Below, piece by piece: positions 34,645 through 44,026 of a stretch of 64,000 bases of DNA. Every line of letters begins with the position of its first letter. Position 1 is the first letter of the stretch. The stretch covers positions 124,001-188,000 of the forward strand of contig NZ_JAACFU010000010.1 of assembly GCF_029051725.1 (NCBI RefSeq), written 5' to 3'. The position numbers and the translations under genes are program-made. Source of the DNA: Bradyrhizobium sp. CSS354 (GTDB lineage Bacteria; Pseudomonadota; Alphaproteobacteria; Rhizobiales; Xanthobacteraceae). The notes under the pieces are model-generated. The model did not search any database. It had not been told where the DNA came from and saw nothing but the letters and a program-made list of their open reading frames with translations.

Positions 34645-36453
34645 CTATGCGCGAACCCTGACATAGCTGCCGGGGGCGTCCTCGATCGCGGGAAACGCCT
34701 CGCTGCCGACCGTGCGGGCCGGGACTTCCTCGGGATCGAGCGCGCCCAGCCATTGCCGCCAGTCCGGCCACCACGAGCCCTTGTGCTCGACCGCACCCTT
34801 CATCCACTCGGCGACGTTGGCGGACTTCACGTTGTCGTTGGTCCAGTACTGGTATTTGTTCGAGGCGGGCGGATTGACCACGCCGGCGATGTGGCCCGAG
34901 CCGGACAGCACGTATTTCACCGGGCCGCCGAAGAACTGGGAGCCGTACAGCACCGATTCCGCCGGCGCGATATGGTCCTCGCGGGTCGCGAGATTGTAGA
35001 TCGGCACCATGACCTTGGAGAGATCGAGCAAGGTGTTGTCCAGCACCAACGTGCCGGTCGAGAGCCGGTTCTCCAGATAGCAATTGCGCAGATAGTACGA
35101 ATGGTTCGACGCCGTCATGCGCGTCGCGTCCGAATTCCAGTGCAGCAGGTCGAACGCGCTCGGCTGCTGGCCCTTGAGGTAATTGCTGACGACATAGGAC
35201 CAGATCAAATCGTTGGAGCGCAGCATGTTGAAGGCCATCGCCATCTTCGAGCCTTCGAGCACGCCCGCCGCCTTCATGTCCTGCTCGAGGGATGCGATCT
35301 GCTCCTCGTCGACGAACACGAGCAAATCACCGGCATGGGTGAAGTCGACCTGTGCTGCGAAAAACGTCGCGGACGCCACGCGCTGGCGGCGCTTCTCGGC
35401 GAGCCAGGCCAGCGTGGTCGCGAGCATGGTGCCGCCGACGCAATAGCCGGCGGTGTGCACCTTCATCTCGCCGGTGACCTTCTCGATCACGTCCATCGCC
35501 GTGAGCGGGCCTTCCTTCATGTAGTCTTCCCAGCTCTTGGCACCGAGCCGTTTGTCGGGATTGACCCATGAGATCACGAACACGGTGATGCCCTGATCGA
35601 CGCACCACTTGATGTAGGATTTCTCCGGCTTGAGATCGAGGATGTAGAATTTGTTGATCCAGGGCGGGATGATCAGGAGCGGCGTGCGCAGCACCTTCTC
35701 CGTCGTCGGCGCATACTGGATCAGCTGCATCATCTCGTTTTGGTAGATCACCTTGCCCGGCGTCGTCGCCATGTTGACGCCGACCACGAGATTATCCGGA
35801 TCGGACTGACGGATCTTCAGCGTGCCCTTGCCGGCGGCGATGTCCTCGGCCAGCATCTTCAGCCCGCGCGCGAGATTTTCGCCGCTGCTGGCCACCGTCG
35901 CGCGCAGCACTTCCGGGTTGGTTAGCACGAAGTTCGAGGGCGACATCGCGTTGGTGACCTGCTGGACGTAGAACTCGGCCTTGCGGCGGGTCAGCGGATC
36001 GAGCCCCTCGGCGTCGCGCACAAGCTCCTGCGCAAATTTGGTCGTGAGCAGATAGAGCTGCATCAGGAAATCGAAGAATTGGTTGGACTTCCATTCCGGA
36101 TCGGCAAAGCGCTTGTCGCGCGGCGAGGGCGCGATCGCGGGCGGGGCGTCCTGACCGGCCATGCGGCGCGCCGCCGAGCCCCAGAGGTCGAGATAGTCCT
36201 TGGCGAGCTTGGTCTGGAGCGCGGAGGACCGCGACGTATCCGACAGCCAGTATTCGGCGACGGCGGTGAAGGTCTTGACGACCTCGGCAAGCTCCGCGGG
36301 CGGACGATCCTGCACCTCGCCCCTCTCCCGCGGCTTCAGGTACGCGGCGAGCGCCTTGCCGCCGCTTTCCATCGCCCGCGCGACATTCATCGCGAAGGCT
36401 TCCGCATCGAACTTCGTCTCGGGTTTGGGCGTATCGGTCGTGGCCATACTCAT
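34645..36453 (-). CDS. phaC: Class I poly(3-hydroxyalkanoate) synthase
   Basis: 602 residues, normal for class I. The enzyme polymerises 3-hydroxyacyl-CoA into storage polyester on granule surfaces. The PhaC N-terminal domain includes RRKAEFYVQQVTNAMSPSNF. The lipase-like box is GYCVGG with the nucleophile Cys338; the catalytic Asp and His lie in LATREDHIAP and GSGHIAGVVNPP. Two ATGs (36453 and 36447) are possible starts; no clear ribosome site separates them. The usual phaR or phaA partners are not adjacent. Confidence 0.95.
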   Translation of the reverse strand: MSMATTDTPKPETKFDAEAFAMNVARAMESGGKALAAYLKPRERGEVQDRPPAELAEVVKTFTAVAEYWLSDTSRSSALQTKLAKDYLDLWGSAARRMAGQDAPPAIAPSPRDKRFADPEWKSNQFFDFLMQLYLLTTKFAQELVRDAEGLDPLTRRKAEFYVQQVTNAMSPSNFVLTNPEVLRATVASSGENLARGLKMLAEDIAAGKGTLKIRQSDPDNLVVGVNMATTPGKVIYQNEMMQLIQYAPTTEKVLRTPLLIIPPWINKFYILDLKPEKSYIKWCVDQGITVFVISWVNPDKRLGAKSWEDYMKEGPLTAMDVIEKVTGEMKVHTAGYCVGGTMLATTLAWLAEKRRQRVASATFFAAQVDFTHAGDLLVFVDEEQIASLEQDMKAAGVLEGSKMAMAFNMLRSNDLIWSYVVSNYLKGQQPSAFDLLHWNSDATRMTASNHSYYLRNCYLENRLSTGTLVLDNTLLDLSKVMVPIYNLATREDHIAPAESVLYGSQFFGGPVKYVLSGSGHIAGVVNPPASNKYQYWTNDNVKSANVAEWMKGAVEHKGSWWPDWRQWLGALDPEEVPARTVGSEAFPAIEDAPGSYVRVRA

Positions 36454-36708
36454 GAGCAGAACAGTAACGATTCATTCCGTATTCGTCACCGCGAAGCTCG
36501 CATGTTTGGCGTTAAACACTCTCGAAGATGTGTTGCAGTGCGACAAATTTTCTTGGTTCCGTCACAATCGAGCCGCACCGCTCGGCTTGGTGGACCCGGG
36601 GGTTGTTTTCTCGCTCGCACCATCTGGGCAGCAATGGTTTGAGCTTGGGCGTGGACTTGGGTAAGGTTGCCCGGGGCCGTGCTTTGGGACGAGGTGGGGA
36701 TTTCCCTA

Positions 36709-36984
36709 GTGTTGGCGTTGAGGGACCTGCAAAAGTCGCGGTGGAGCTGTGGTGTGCTGCTGATGGCGTTGCTCGCCTTGGGCGGCTGCTCGAGCCAACT
36801 TGCGGATATGACGCCTGCCGATGCGCAAGCGCATCCGAGGGAGGCCGGTAGCTATCTGCCGGTGCACGATCTGCCGCCAGATCGCGATCAGGCGGTCATG
36901 CCGCCGGACCAACGCGCCAAGATCGAGGCCGAGCTTGCTGCCGCGCGCGACCGTCAGGCGGTTGCCACCAAGGACGCGAAATAG
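36709..36984 (+). CDS. Small putative lipoprotein
   Basis: 91 residues from a GTG start with GGTGGGGA about 9 nt upstream. The signal sequence has KSRW, then CGVLLMALLALGGCSS, with the lipobox LGGC placing Cys at the mature N-terminus. The mature part is short and polar (DMTPADAQAHPREAGSYLP) and ends in an alanine/lysine-rich helix, KIEAELAAARDRQAVATK. No known domain is seen. It is transcribed away from phaC and precedes the aminotransferase gene by 215 nt. Confidence 0.65.
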   Translation: MLALRDLQKSRWSCGVLLMALLALGGCSSQLADMTPADAQAHPREAGSYLPVHDLPPDRDQAVMPPDQRAKIEAELAAARDRQAVATKDAK

Positions 36985-37199
36985 GGCGCTGCAAGGTAAT
37001 CGCTGGCGCCTCCGCTTCGCCGTGCTAAAAGACCTTAGTTCAGCCGAGAGTCAGGGCGAACGACTTCAGTCACCGTCGTCGATGATTGCTCTAAGTATTT
37101 GATCTTGAGTAATTTTCGCGAGGGAAGCGGGCGCCTTTCCGCGTGGCCGTTTTGGCCTGTCGATTCTGTCCTGACCGGTTGCCCGGAGCCGAGAGAGCC

Positions 37200-38420
37200 A
37201 TGGAAGAGTTTTACCGCATCCGCCGCCTTCCGCCTTACGTGTTCGAGCAGGTCAACCGGGCCAAGGCAGCCGCGCGGAACGCCGGCGCCGACATCATCGA
37301 CCTCGGCATGGGCAATCCGGACCTGCCGGCGCCAGCGCACGTGCTGGAGAAGCTGAAGGAGACGCTGGGCAAGCCGCGCACTGACCGCTACTCGGCCTCC
37401 CGCGGCATCCCTGGGCTGCGCCGGGCCCAGGCCGGCTACTACGCCCGCCGTTTCGGCGTGAAACTCAATCCCGACACCCAGGTGGTGGCGACGCTCGGCT
37501 CCAAAGAGGGGTTTGCCAACGTGGCGCAGGCGATCACCGCGCCCGGCGACGTCATCCTTTGTCCCAATCCGAGCTACCCGATTCACGCCTTCGGCTTCTT
37601 GATGGCGGGCGGCGTGATCCGCTCGGTGCCGTCGGAGCCGACGCCGCAATTCTTTGAGGCGGCCGAGCGGGCGATCGTGCATTCGATCCCGAAGCCGCTG
37701 GCGCTCGTCGTCTGCTATCCTTCGAACCCGACCGCCTATGTCGCCAGCCTCGATTTCTACAAGGACCTGGTCGCGTTCGCGAAGAAGCACGAGATCCTGA
37801 TCCTGTCCGATCTCGCTTATGCCGAGGTCTATTTCGACGAAAGCAACCCACCGCCCTCGGTGCTCCAGGTGCCGGGCGCGATGGACGTCGCCGTCGAGTT
37901 CACCTCGATGTCGAAGACCTATTCGATGGCTGGCTGGCGCATGGGCTTCGCGGTCGGCAACGAGCGCGTGATTGCGGCACTCGGCCGCGTCAAATCCTAT
38001 CTCGACTACGGTGCGTTCACGCCGATCCAGGTCGCAGCGACCGCCGCGCTGAACGGACCGGACGATTGCATCAAGGAGATGCGCGACACCTACCGCAAGC
38101 GGCGCGACGCGCTGGTGGAATCCTTCGGCCGTGCCGGCTGGGAGATTCCGCCGCCGGAAGCGTCGATGTTCGCCTGGGTACCGCTGCCGGAAGCCTTCCG
38201 CAGCGTCGGCAGCATGCAGTTCGCGACCCTGATGGTGGAGAAATCCGGTGTCGCGGTCTCGCCGGGCGTCGGCTTCGGCGAACATGGTGAAGGATATGTC
38301 CGCATCGCCATGGTGGAAAACGAGCAACGGATCAGGCAGGCCGCGCGCGGCGTGCGCCGCTTCCTTGAAAGCGGCATCGAAACGTTGCACAACGTCGTTC
38401 CGCTCGCCACTCGGCGTTAA
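37200..38420 (+). CDS. Class I/II aminotransferase (AlaC-like, often called LL-DAP aminotransferase)
   Basis: 406 residues. PLP fold type I: MGNPDLPAPAHV and ASRGIPGLRRAQ at the N-terminus, CYPSNPTAYVA, LSDLAYAEVYFD, and the PLP-lysine motif SMSKTYSMAGWRMGFAVG. This pattern fits the AlaC glutamate-pyruvate aminotransferase group, which often precedes hom in alphaproteobacteria and may link to methionine or threonine synthesis. The start at 37200 (MEEFYRIRRLPPYV) is the usual N-terminus; the frame opens 57 nt earlier. hom follows after 29 nt. Confidence 0.9.
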   Translation: MEEFYRIRRLPPYVFEQVNRAKAAARNAGADIIDLGMGNPDLPAPAHVLEKLKETLGKPRTDRYSASRGIPGLRRAQAGYYARRFGVKLNPDTQVVATLGSKEGFANVAQAITAPGDVILCPNPSYPIHAFGFLMAGGVIRSVPSEPTPQFFEAAERAIVHSIPKPLALVVCYPSNPTAYVASLDFYKDLVAFAKKHEILILSDLAYAEVYFDESNPPPSVLQVPGAMDVAVEFTSMSKTYSMAGWRMGFAVGNERVIAALGRVKSYLDYGAFTPIQVAATAALNGPDDCIKEMRDTYRKRRDALVESFGRAGWEIPPPEASMFAWVPLPEAFRSVGSMQFATLMVEKSGVAVSPGVGFGEHGEGYVRIAMVENEQRIRQAARGVRRFLESGIETLHNVVPLATRR

Positions 38421-38449
38421 GTTCTCTTCCGCAGGCTTTCCAAGGCATC

Positions 38450-39766
38450 ATGGTTGCACCCCTGAAAGTGGGCATAGCGGGGCTCGGCACCGTGGGCGCC
38501 GAAGTTGTCCGTCTGATCGAAACGCAGGCGCGCGTGCTTGCCGGCCGCAGCGGCCGCGGCATTCGCGTCGTCGCCGTCACCGCCCGCTCGAAGGCCAAGA
38601 AGCGCGCCGTCGATCTGCGCGGCATCGAATGGGTCAAGGATCCGCTTGCCCTCGCCACGCATCCCGGCATCGACTGCTTCGTCGAGCTGATGGGTGGCTC
38701 CGGCGATCCCGCCCTGTCGGCGGTCGAGGCCGCGCTCGGTGCCGGCAAATCCGTCGTCACCGCCAACAAGGCGTTGCTGGCAAAGCACGGCCTCAAGCTG
38801 GCCAAGGCCGCCGAAAAGCACGGCGGCGCGCTGAATTTCGAGGCAGCCGTCGGCGCTGCGATCCCTGTCATCAAGACGTTACGCGAAGGTCTCGCCGGAA
38901 CCGGCATCAACCGGGTCTACGGCATCCTCAACGGCACCTGCAATTACATCCTGACCCGGATGGAGCTGGAGGGCCTGTCCTTCGCCGAGTGCCTGAAGGA
39001 CGCGCAACGGCTCGGCTATGCCGAGGCCAATCCGTCATTCGACGTCGACGGCCACGATACCGCGCAAAAGCTCGCCATTCTCGCCAGCCTCGCTTTCGGC
39101 ACGAAAGTTGCTCAAAGCGCGGTGTATGTCGAAGGTATCTCCTCCATCGCGCCGGAAGATCTCCGTGCCGCTGACGATCTCGGTTACCGGCTCAAGCTCC
39201 TCGGCGTCGCCGTTCGTACCGCCAAGGGCATCGAGCAGCGCGTGCATCCGACCATGGTTCCGAAATCCTCATCGATCGCACAGGTGATGGGTGTCACCAA
39301 TGCGGTCACGATCGATGGCGAGGGCATCCCGCCGATCACGCTGGTGGGCCCCGGTGCCGGCGGCGCTGCGACCGCATCCGCCGTCGTCGCCGACATCGCC
39401 GATGTCGCGCGCGGCATTCGCGCCAATCCGTTCGGCCGGCCGATTTCGCAGCTGCGCGATACCAAGAAGGCGCCGATGGAGCGCCACGAGGGCGGCTACT
39501 ACATCCGCCTTCTGGCACGCGATTTCCCGGGCACCGCGGCTGCGATCGCGACGCGGCTTGCGGAGCAGAAGATTTCGATCGAGTCGATCGTGCAGCGCCA
39601 TCCCAATGGCGGCGCTGCGCCGGCAGACGGCAAGGCGGTACCGGTGCCCGTCATCCTCATCACCTATGCCACGCACGAGGACGCCGTGCGCCGCGCGCTC
39701 GCGGCCGTGCAGAAGGACAAGGTGATCAGCGGACGGCCGCAGGTCATCAGGATCGAGAAGAACTGA
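38450..39766 (+). CDS. hom: Homoserine dehydrogenase
   Basis: 438 residues. Hom reduces aspartate semialdehyde to homoserine, the branch to threonine and methionine. The NAD(P)-binding start is VGIAGLGTVGAEVVRLI, TANKALLAKHG gives the catalytic lysine region, and GILNGTCNYILTRME plus EADVDGHDTAQKL-like GHDTAQKLAILASLAFG the substrate site. A C-terminal ACT domain (about 350-430, YYIRLLARDFPGTAAAIA) is expected to bind threonine for feedback control. It lies between the aminotransferase and glpX. Confidence 0.96.
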   Translation: MVAPLKVGIAGLGTVGAEVVRLIETQARVLAGRSGRGIRVVAVTARSKAKKRAVDLRGIEWVKDPLALATHPGIDCFVELMGGSGDPALSAVEAALGAGKSVVTANKALLAKHGLKLAKAAEKHGGALNFEAAVGAAIPVIKTLREGLAGTGINRVYGILNGTCNYILTRMELEGLSFAECLKDAQRLGYAEANPSFDVDGHDTAQKLAILASLAFGTKVAQSAVYVEGISSIAPEDLRAADDLGYRLKLLGVAVRTAKGIEQRVHPTMVPKSSSIAQVMGVTNAVTIDGEGIPPITLVGPGAGGAATASAVVADIADVARGIRANPFGRPISQLRDTKKAPMERHEGGYYIRLLARDFPGTAAAIATRLAEQKISIESIVQRHPNGGAAPADGKAVPVPVILITYATHEDAVRRALAAVQKDKVISGRPQVIRIEKN

Positions 39767-39810
39767 GCATGTCCCGGAAAAGTGTGAGGCGTTTTCCGGA
39801 AAGGTCATGC
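39767..39810. repeat. Palindromic hairpin repeat between hom and glpX
   Basis: GCATG at 39767-39771 pairs with CATGC at 39806-39810, and GGAAAA with TTTTCC inside. The element begins two bases after the hom stop. It could act as a terminator or mRNA end. Sequences of this form recur in rhizobial intergenic regions. Confidence 0.55.
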
Positions 39811-39903
39811 TCCAAGAATAAGACACGGTTCGAACGAACTGTGGGTGTTACGAGTTGATGCGGCGGAGATGTCCGTCCAAAACTGTTTCGAAGGAGTGAG
39901 CCG

Positions 39904-40905
39904 ATGTCGACCCATATTTCAGTCCCGCCGCAAGCATTGCTCGAGCGCATTCTCACGCTGGAGATCGTGCGTGTGACGGAGCGGGCGGCGGTGTCTTCGG
40001 CGCGTCTGCGCGGGCACGGCAACGAGAAGGCGGCCGACCAGGCCGCGGTGGACGCGATGCGGCGCGAGCTTAACAAGCTCCCGATCGAGGGAACCATCGT
40101 CATCGGCGAGGGCGAGCGCGACGAGGCGCCGATGCTCTTCATTGGCGAGAAGGTCGGCATGAACGCCGGCCCGCAGGTCGACATCGCGGTCGATCCGCTC
40201 GAAGGCACCACGCTGTGCGCCAAGAACATGCCGGGCTCGATCGCCACCATGGCGATGGCCGACGGCGGCACGCTGTTGCACGCCCCCGACGTCTACATGC
40301 AGAAGCTCGCGATCGGTCCCGGCTATGACAAGGGCGTCGTCGAGCTCGATGCGACACCGGCCGAAAACGTCCGCCGCCTCGCCAAGGCCAAGGGCGTCAA
40401 GCCGGACGGCATCACCGTTCTCGTGCTCGACCGTCCGCGCCATGCCAGCATCATCGAGAGCGTGCGCTCGACCGGTGCCGCCGTGCGCCTCATCACCGAC
40501 GGCGACGTCGCCGGCGTGATCCACTGCGCCGACCCTGACAACACCGGCGTCGACATGTATCTCGGCACCGGCGGCGCACCCGAAGGCGTGCTCGCAGCCG
40601 TTGCGCTGCGCTGCATCGGCGGCCAGATGCAGTGCCGTCTCATCCTCGACTCCGACGAAAAGCGGGAGCGCGCCGCCAAGATGGGCGTCAACGATCCCAA
40701 GCTGATCTACGGCATCGAGGACATGGCGCGCGGTGACTGCCTGTTCGCGGCCACCGGTGTCACCACGGGCTCGCTGCTGTCAGGCGTCAAATTCCGCAAG
40801 GACGGCGTGATCGAGACCGAGACGGTGGTGATGCGCTCGGTCACCGGCACGGTGCGCTACATCAAGGCCGAGCACCGCGAGCTGGCGAAATTCCACCTGG
40901 ACTAA
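39904..40905 (+). CDS. glpX: Fructose-1,6-bisphosphatase, class II
   Basis: 333 residues. GlpX removes the 1-phosphate of fructose-1,6-bisphosphate in gluconeogenesis and may also act in the Calvin cycle. Signatures: KAADQAAVDAMRREL, VIGEGERDEAPMLFIGE (metal site), VAVDPLEGTTL-like IAVDPLEGTTLCAKNMP, and FAATGVTTGSLL. GAAGGAG precedes the ATG. In related genomes the aminotransferase-hom-glpX set usually continues with recJ, but here an accessory region follows. Confidence 0.95.
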   Translation: MSTHISVPPQALLERILTLEIVRVTERAAVSSARLRGHGNEKAADQAAVDAMRRELNKLPIEGTIVIGEGERDEAPMLFIGEKVGMNAGPQVDIAVDPLEGTTLCAKNMPGSIATMAMADGGTLLHAPDVYMQKLAIGPGYDKGVVELDATPAENVRRLAKAKGVKPDGITVLVLDRPRHASIIESVRSTGAAVRLITDGDVAGVIHCADPDNTGVDMYLGTGGAPEGVLAAVALRCIGGQMQCRLILDSDEKRERAAKMGVNDPKLIYGIEDMARGDCLFAATGVTTGSLLSGVKFRKDGVIETETVVMRSVTGTVRYIKAEHRELAKFHLD

Positions 40906-40997
40906 GTCCGCGACCGTCCCGCGTGCGATCGTTCGGCCAGTTCAGCCGGACGTCGCCGTGTATGGCACCTCGATGGACCTGATCCATCGCGTGTCCG

Positions 40998-42190
40998 CTA
41001 AGGCCTGCGCGGTGCGGGCGGCATGAACATGAACGCGTCGCACAAGGTCAGAGCGAGTTGGAGCACCTCTTGAAGCTGGCCAACTTCCTCAGCCCAAGGC
41101 TGCAAAAAAGACCTGGCTGACGCAATGTCTCCGCTCGCGAGCGCGCGGCGCGCGTTCGTGTCCGCCTCGGCATAGGCGTCGGTCGCGAGCATTTTGGACA
41201 GCTCCTGCGACACGCCGCCATCGAGGCTCTCCAGGCGAGTTTCGGAAACGTAGTGATCTGGCCGCAGCTCTATCAGGTTTTCTGACTTCGTCAGATCGAA
41301 TAGCCCGACCTTGCCCAGCATGACCAGAAGCGGGTGATCTCGGGCGAGAGATGACGGAATGATCTGGTAGGTCTTCAACCTTCCAGCTCGGTCTTGAAGA
41401 GAAAAGAACGAAATGACTGGCCCGATCCGAAAGCGCGAATTGCGGTGGAGCACCGCAACGTGATGATCGACCTCGGAGTCGGCTTCGAACACGGCACCGC
41501 TCTTGGGCCCGGCCTCAATGCCGTTTGCGATCAGGTAGGATGAAAGGCCGGCAACTCGGGCTGTGACGGTGCGTTCATCTAGCCCGTCTACCTCAAATTC
41601 GATCTCGCGTCCGATGAATGCGGATAGTCCTTTCGTGTAAGCCCCAATCGTCTTGCCGCTCACGAAGTGAACAATCTCGATCCATAGGCTGTATGGATGA
41701 TTCGGAAACGGATCGAACGATCGGCGTGACTGCTCTAGCCACTGTTCGGGAGAGCGTCCGAATTGTCCGTTCCAGGCTATGCCCAGACAGCCAGGCTGGG
41801 CCTCAATCAAGCTACCGACGACGGCAGTGACGATGCGGGTGCTTTCTATCACCCTGGGCTTCGCGGTTTCCGCCCCTTCGCAGCAGAGCCCGTCATCGAG
41901 ACGACCAGGTGCGCACGGTGCTTCCCCAGTGCCTGCGATGCCTCCGGCCATCCCGAGGAGGCCTGTTGCCACGCCGATTGATTGATCGGCGTTGGCGCGC
42001 GCATCAAAAGGACTCCCGCCAGATGATCGCCGATGCGGATCAGGAGCAGATCGTCGGCTTCCGCATGTGCTGCGGCTGTGCTGATGTCCCAATGCAAGCC
42101 TGGATGACGGTCGCGTAGCGTCTCGATGAGGACCTTCTTTTCTGGAAGGCCGGCGCTCTCTAACAAGACAAATGCAAGAGGGTTGGTCAT
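40998..42190 (-). pseudogene. DUF4261-domain protein, frameshifted
   Basis: The N-terminal 105 codons (MTNPLAFVLLESAGLPEKK through KHRAHLVVSMTGSAAKG) lie in one frame, and the remainder (AETAKPRVIESTRIVTAVV to the TGA at 40998) in another. Adding one base in the run of four C (plus strand 41873-41876) joins them into a single 397-residue protein with no stop. HRAHLVVSMTG followed by FGRSPEQWLEQS and WIEIVHFVSG is the DUF4261 pattern. Either a recent mutation or a homopolymer sequencing error explains it. The function of the domain is not known. Confidence 0.75.
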
Positions 42191-42354
42191 GACAAATCCG
42201 CTGCACTCCGACTGGTTGAGGCCCGTCACCTTGTTCATCTTGCGCGTGTCTGGTGTGGCGGACTAGCGCTATTGTTGCATGGAAAGGATCATGCTTTAAA
42301 GCCCTTCATCTGAGACGAAGCCACCCGGAGCGCGGGCTATCCGCGAAGCCAAGC

Positions 42355-43083
42355 ATGACCACAACATCCGACCTCACCGCCGTCAAAGCCCTGGTGTTCG
42401 ACGTGTTCGGCACCGTCGTCGACTGGCGCACCAGCCTGATCACGGACTTCATGTGGTGGGCGAAGGGCCGCGGGATCTCCGCCGACTGGACCGCCTTGGT
42501 CGACGGCTGGCGCGGCATGTACATGGCCTCGATGGATGACGTGCGCAAACATCCCGAGCGCGGCTATGTCATGTTAGATGATCTGCATCGCCGCTCGCTG
42601 GAAAAGCTGGTCGCGCAATTTTCGATTTCAGGCCTGACCGAAGCCGATCTCGATCACCTCACCAAGGGTTGGCACCGCCTGAACCCTTGGCCCGACAGCG
42701 TCGCGGGCCTGACGCGGCTGAAGACGAAATTCGTGATCTCGCCGCTGTCGAACGGCAATGTCGCGCTGCTCACCAACATGGCGAAGTTCGCAGGGCTTCC
42801 CTGGGACCTCATCATGTCGGCCGAGCTGTTCGAGCACTACAAGCCCGATCCCGAAACCTATCTCGGCGCCGCGCGCCTGCTGTGCCTCAAGCCGGAAGAG
42901 GTGATGATGGTCGCAGCCCATAACGGCGACCTTGCCGCCGCGCAGAAGAACGGGCTGAAGACGGCCTTCGTGGCGCGGCCGACCGAATACGGTCCGCTTG
43001 AGAAAGTCGATTTCGAGGCCACCGGCAATTGGGACATCGTCGCCAAGGATTTTGGCGGAATCGCCGACAAGCTCGGGTGCTAG
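42355..43083 (+). CDS. Haloacid dehalogenase, type II (HAD family)
   Basis: 242 residues. HAD motif I is VFDVFGTVVDWRTSL with the nucleophile Asp, motif II is SPLSNGNVAL, the lysine motif is HYKPDPETYLGAARLL, and the acid motif VAAHNGDLAAAQ. Type II enzymes convert L-2-haloacids to 2-hydroxyacids, though many of this look act on other substrates. The start at 42355 (MTTTSDLTAVKALV) is favoured by family length. The last 150 bp are repeated in decayed form at 50918-51062. It is convergent to the P450-like gene, overlapping its stop by 4 nt. Confidence 0.9.
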   Translation: MTTTSDLTAVKALVFDVFGTVVDWRTSLITDFMWWAKGRGISADWTALVDGWRGMYMASMDDVRKHPERGYVMLDDLHRRSLEKLVAQFSISGLTEADLDHLTKGWHRLNPWPDSVAGLTRLKTKFVISPLSNGNVALLTNMAKFAGLPWDLIMSAELFEHYKPDPETYLGAARLLCLKPEEVMMVAAHNGDLAAAQKNGLKTAFVARPTEYGPLEKVDFEATGNWDIVAKDFGGIADKLGC

Positions 43084-44024
43084 GCCGGCCGCGACGTTGG
43101 CCCTCCACCTTGCGGCGGCGTTCCCGTCGCGCTGTGCTTCTTGTTGGTCCTTGCCGCCTGCCAGACCTCGATGAGCAACGCGGGGACAATGCTGTGCGCG
43201 GGGCAACGATTCCACGCATCGGCAAAGAATGCGAATCCCGGGTCGGAGGCACGTTGCTGGCGGGCGCCTTCGACTGCTAGCAGCACCAACGTCCGTGACC
43301 GCAGCCGGATCAAACCAACGCAGTCTCCATCGCGCACTTCGCGGATCACGCGTGCGGGCGCGCGCAGCGTGCGAAGCAGTGCATCCTGCGGTTCGATCTT
43401 CGCCAGATTGTCGCCGCGAAGCACCAGCTCGCGCATCAGATCGATCGACTTTACGATGTTGTCCATCGCAAGCGCAGTTGCATGCGCGCAAGCCATGTCG
43501 CCGCGCGAGGCTGCCTCAATTCGATCGAGCGCAGCCTTCAACGCGCCGCTGCGCCTGATCCAGTATGCACGCAGCGGCCAGGCCGACAGCCAGGCCTGCA
43601 ACGTGCGCGCGGCGGCGTAGGACTCCTCGCTAGCAACATAGTCGGCGAAGAAGAGCCGGCCTATCGCTTGCTGAACAGCGACGCCCATGCTGCGATGTGC
43701 GTGCCCGTCGCGGATGTAATTGCCGAGTTCGGCGATCTCCGGCGCGATCCGCTGCAACAGCGGCTCGACATCCGAAAGTGCGGATTCGAGCGCCGCCTGA
43801 TGCGCCGCGCGGAATGCATCGCGCCGGTCGCGAAACGCCGGCCAGATGTCACCATCACGTGTGCGGAAAACCGCGAGCTTTGCCGCGATCGAGCGATTGA
43901 ACAGACCGCCGCGGCCGGACAGCGAGCGCGCGACCACGCCCGCATCGTTGACGCGGAGCAGTTCGTCCGGATCGCGCACGAGGGCAAGACGAACGAGGCC
44001 CGGAATGGTGATGATGAGGGCCAT
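43080..44024 (-). CDS. Degenerate, short cytochrome P450-like protein
   Basis: 314 residues, about 100 fewer than usual P450s. P450-like traits: IPGLVRLALVRDPDELLRV, the C-helix stretch DGDIWPAFRDRRDAF, the strand pair LRAPARVIREVRDGDCVGLI and TLVLLAVEGARQQRASDPGF, and a heme loop FADAWNRCPAHSI with Cys274 seven residues after Phe267. The glycine and arginine of that loop are replaced, and the ExxR motif and the I-helix acid-alcohol pair are not recognisable, so normal oxygen activation is unlikely; a peroxide- or hydroperoxide-using enzyme is possible. It starts 2 nt after the heme peroxidase stop. Confidence 0.6.
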   Translation of the reverse strand: MALIITIPGLVRLALVRDPDELLRVNDAGVVARSLSGRGGLFNRSIAAKLAVFRTRDGDIWPAFRDRRDAFRAAHQAALESALSDVEPLLQRIAPEIAELGNYIRDGHAHRSMGVAVQQAIGRLFFADYVASEESYAAARTLQAWLSAWPLRAYWIRRSGALKAALDRIEAASRGDMACAHATALAMDNIVKSIDLMRELVLRGDNLAKIEPQDALLRTLRAPARVIREVRDGDCVGLIRLRSRTLVLLAVEGARQQRASDPGFAFFADAWNRCPAHSIVPALLIEVWQAARTNKKHSATGTPPQGGGPTSRPA

Positions 44025-44026
44025 GA

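Noticed and set aside
36079..36642. Plus-strand frames at the phaC start and upstream region
   Set aside because: Antisense to phaC or without ribosome site and domain pattern. The upstream region is best read as promoters for phaC and the lipoprotein gene.
36985..37199. SAM-responsive riboswitch upstream of the aminotransferase-hom genes
   Set aside because: I looked for the conserved pseudoknot elements of the SAM-II type and did not find them.
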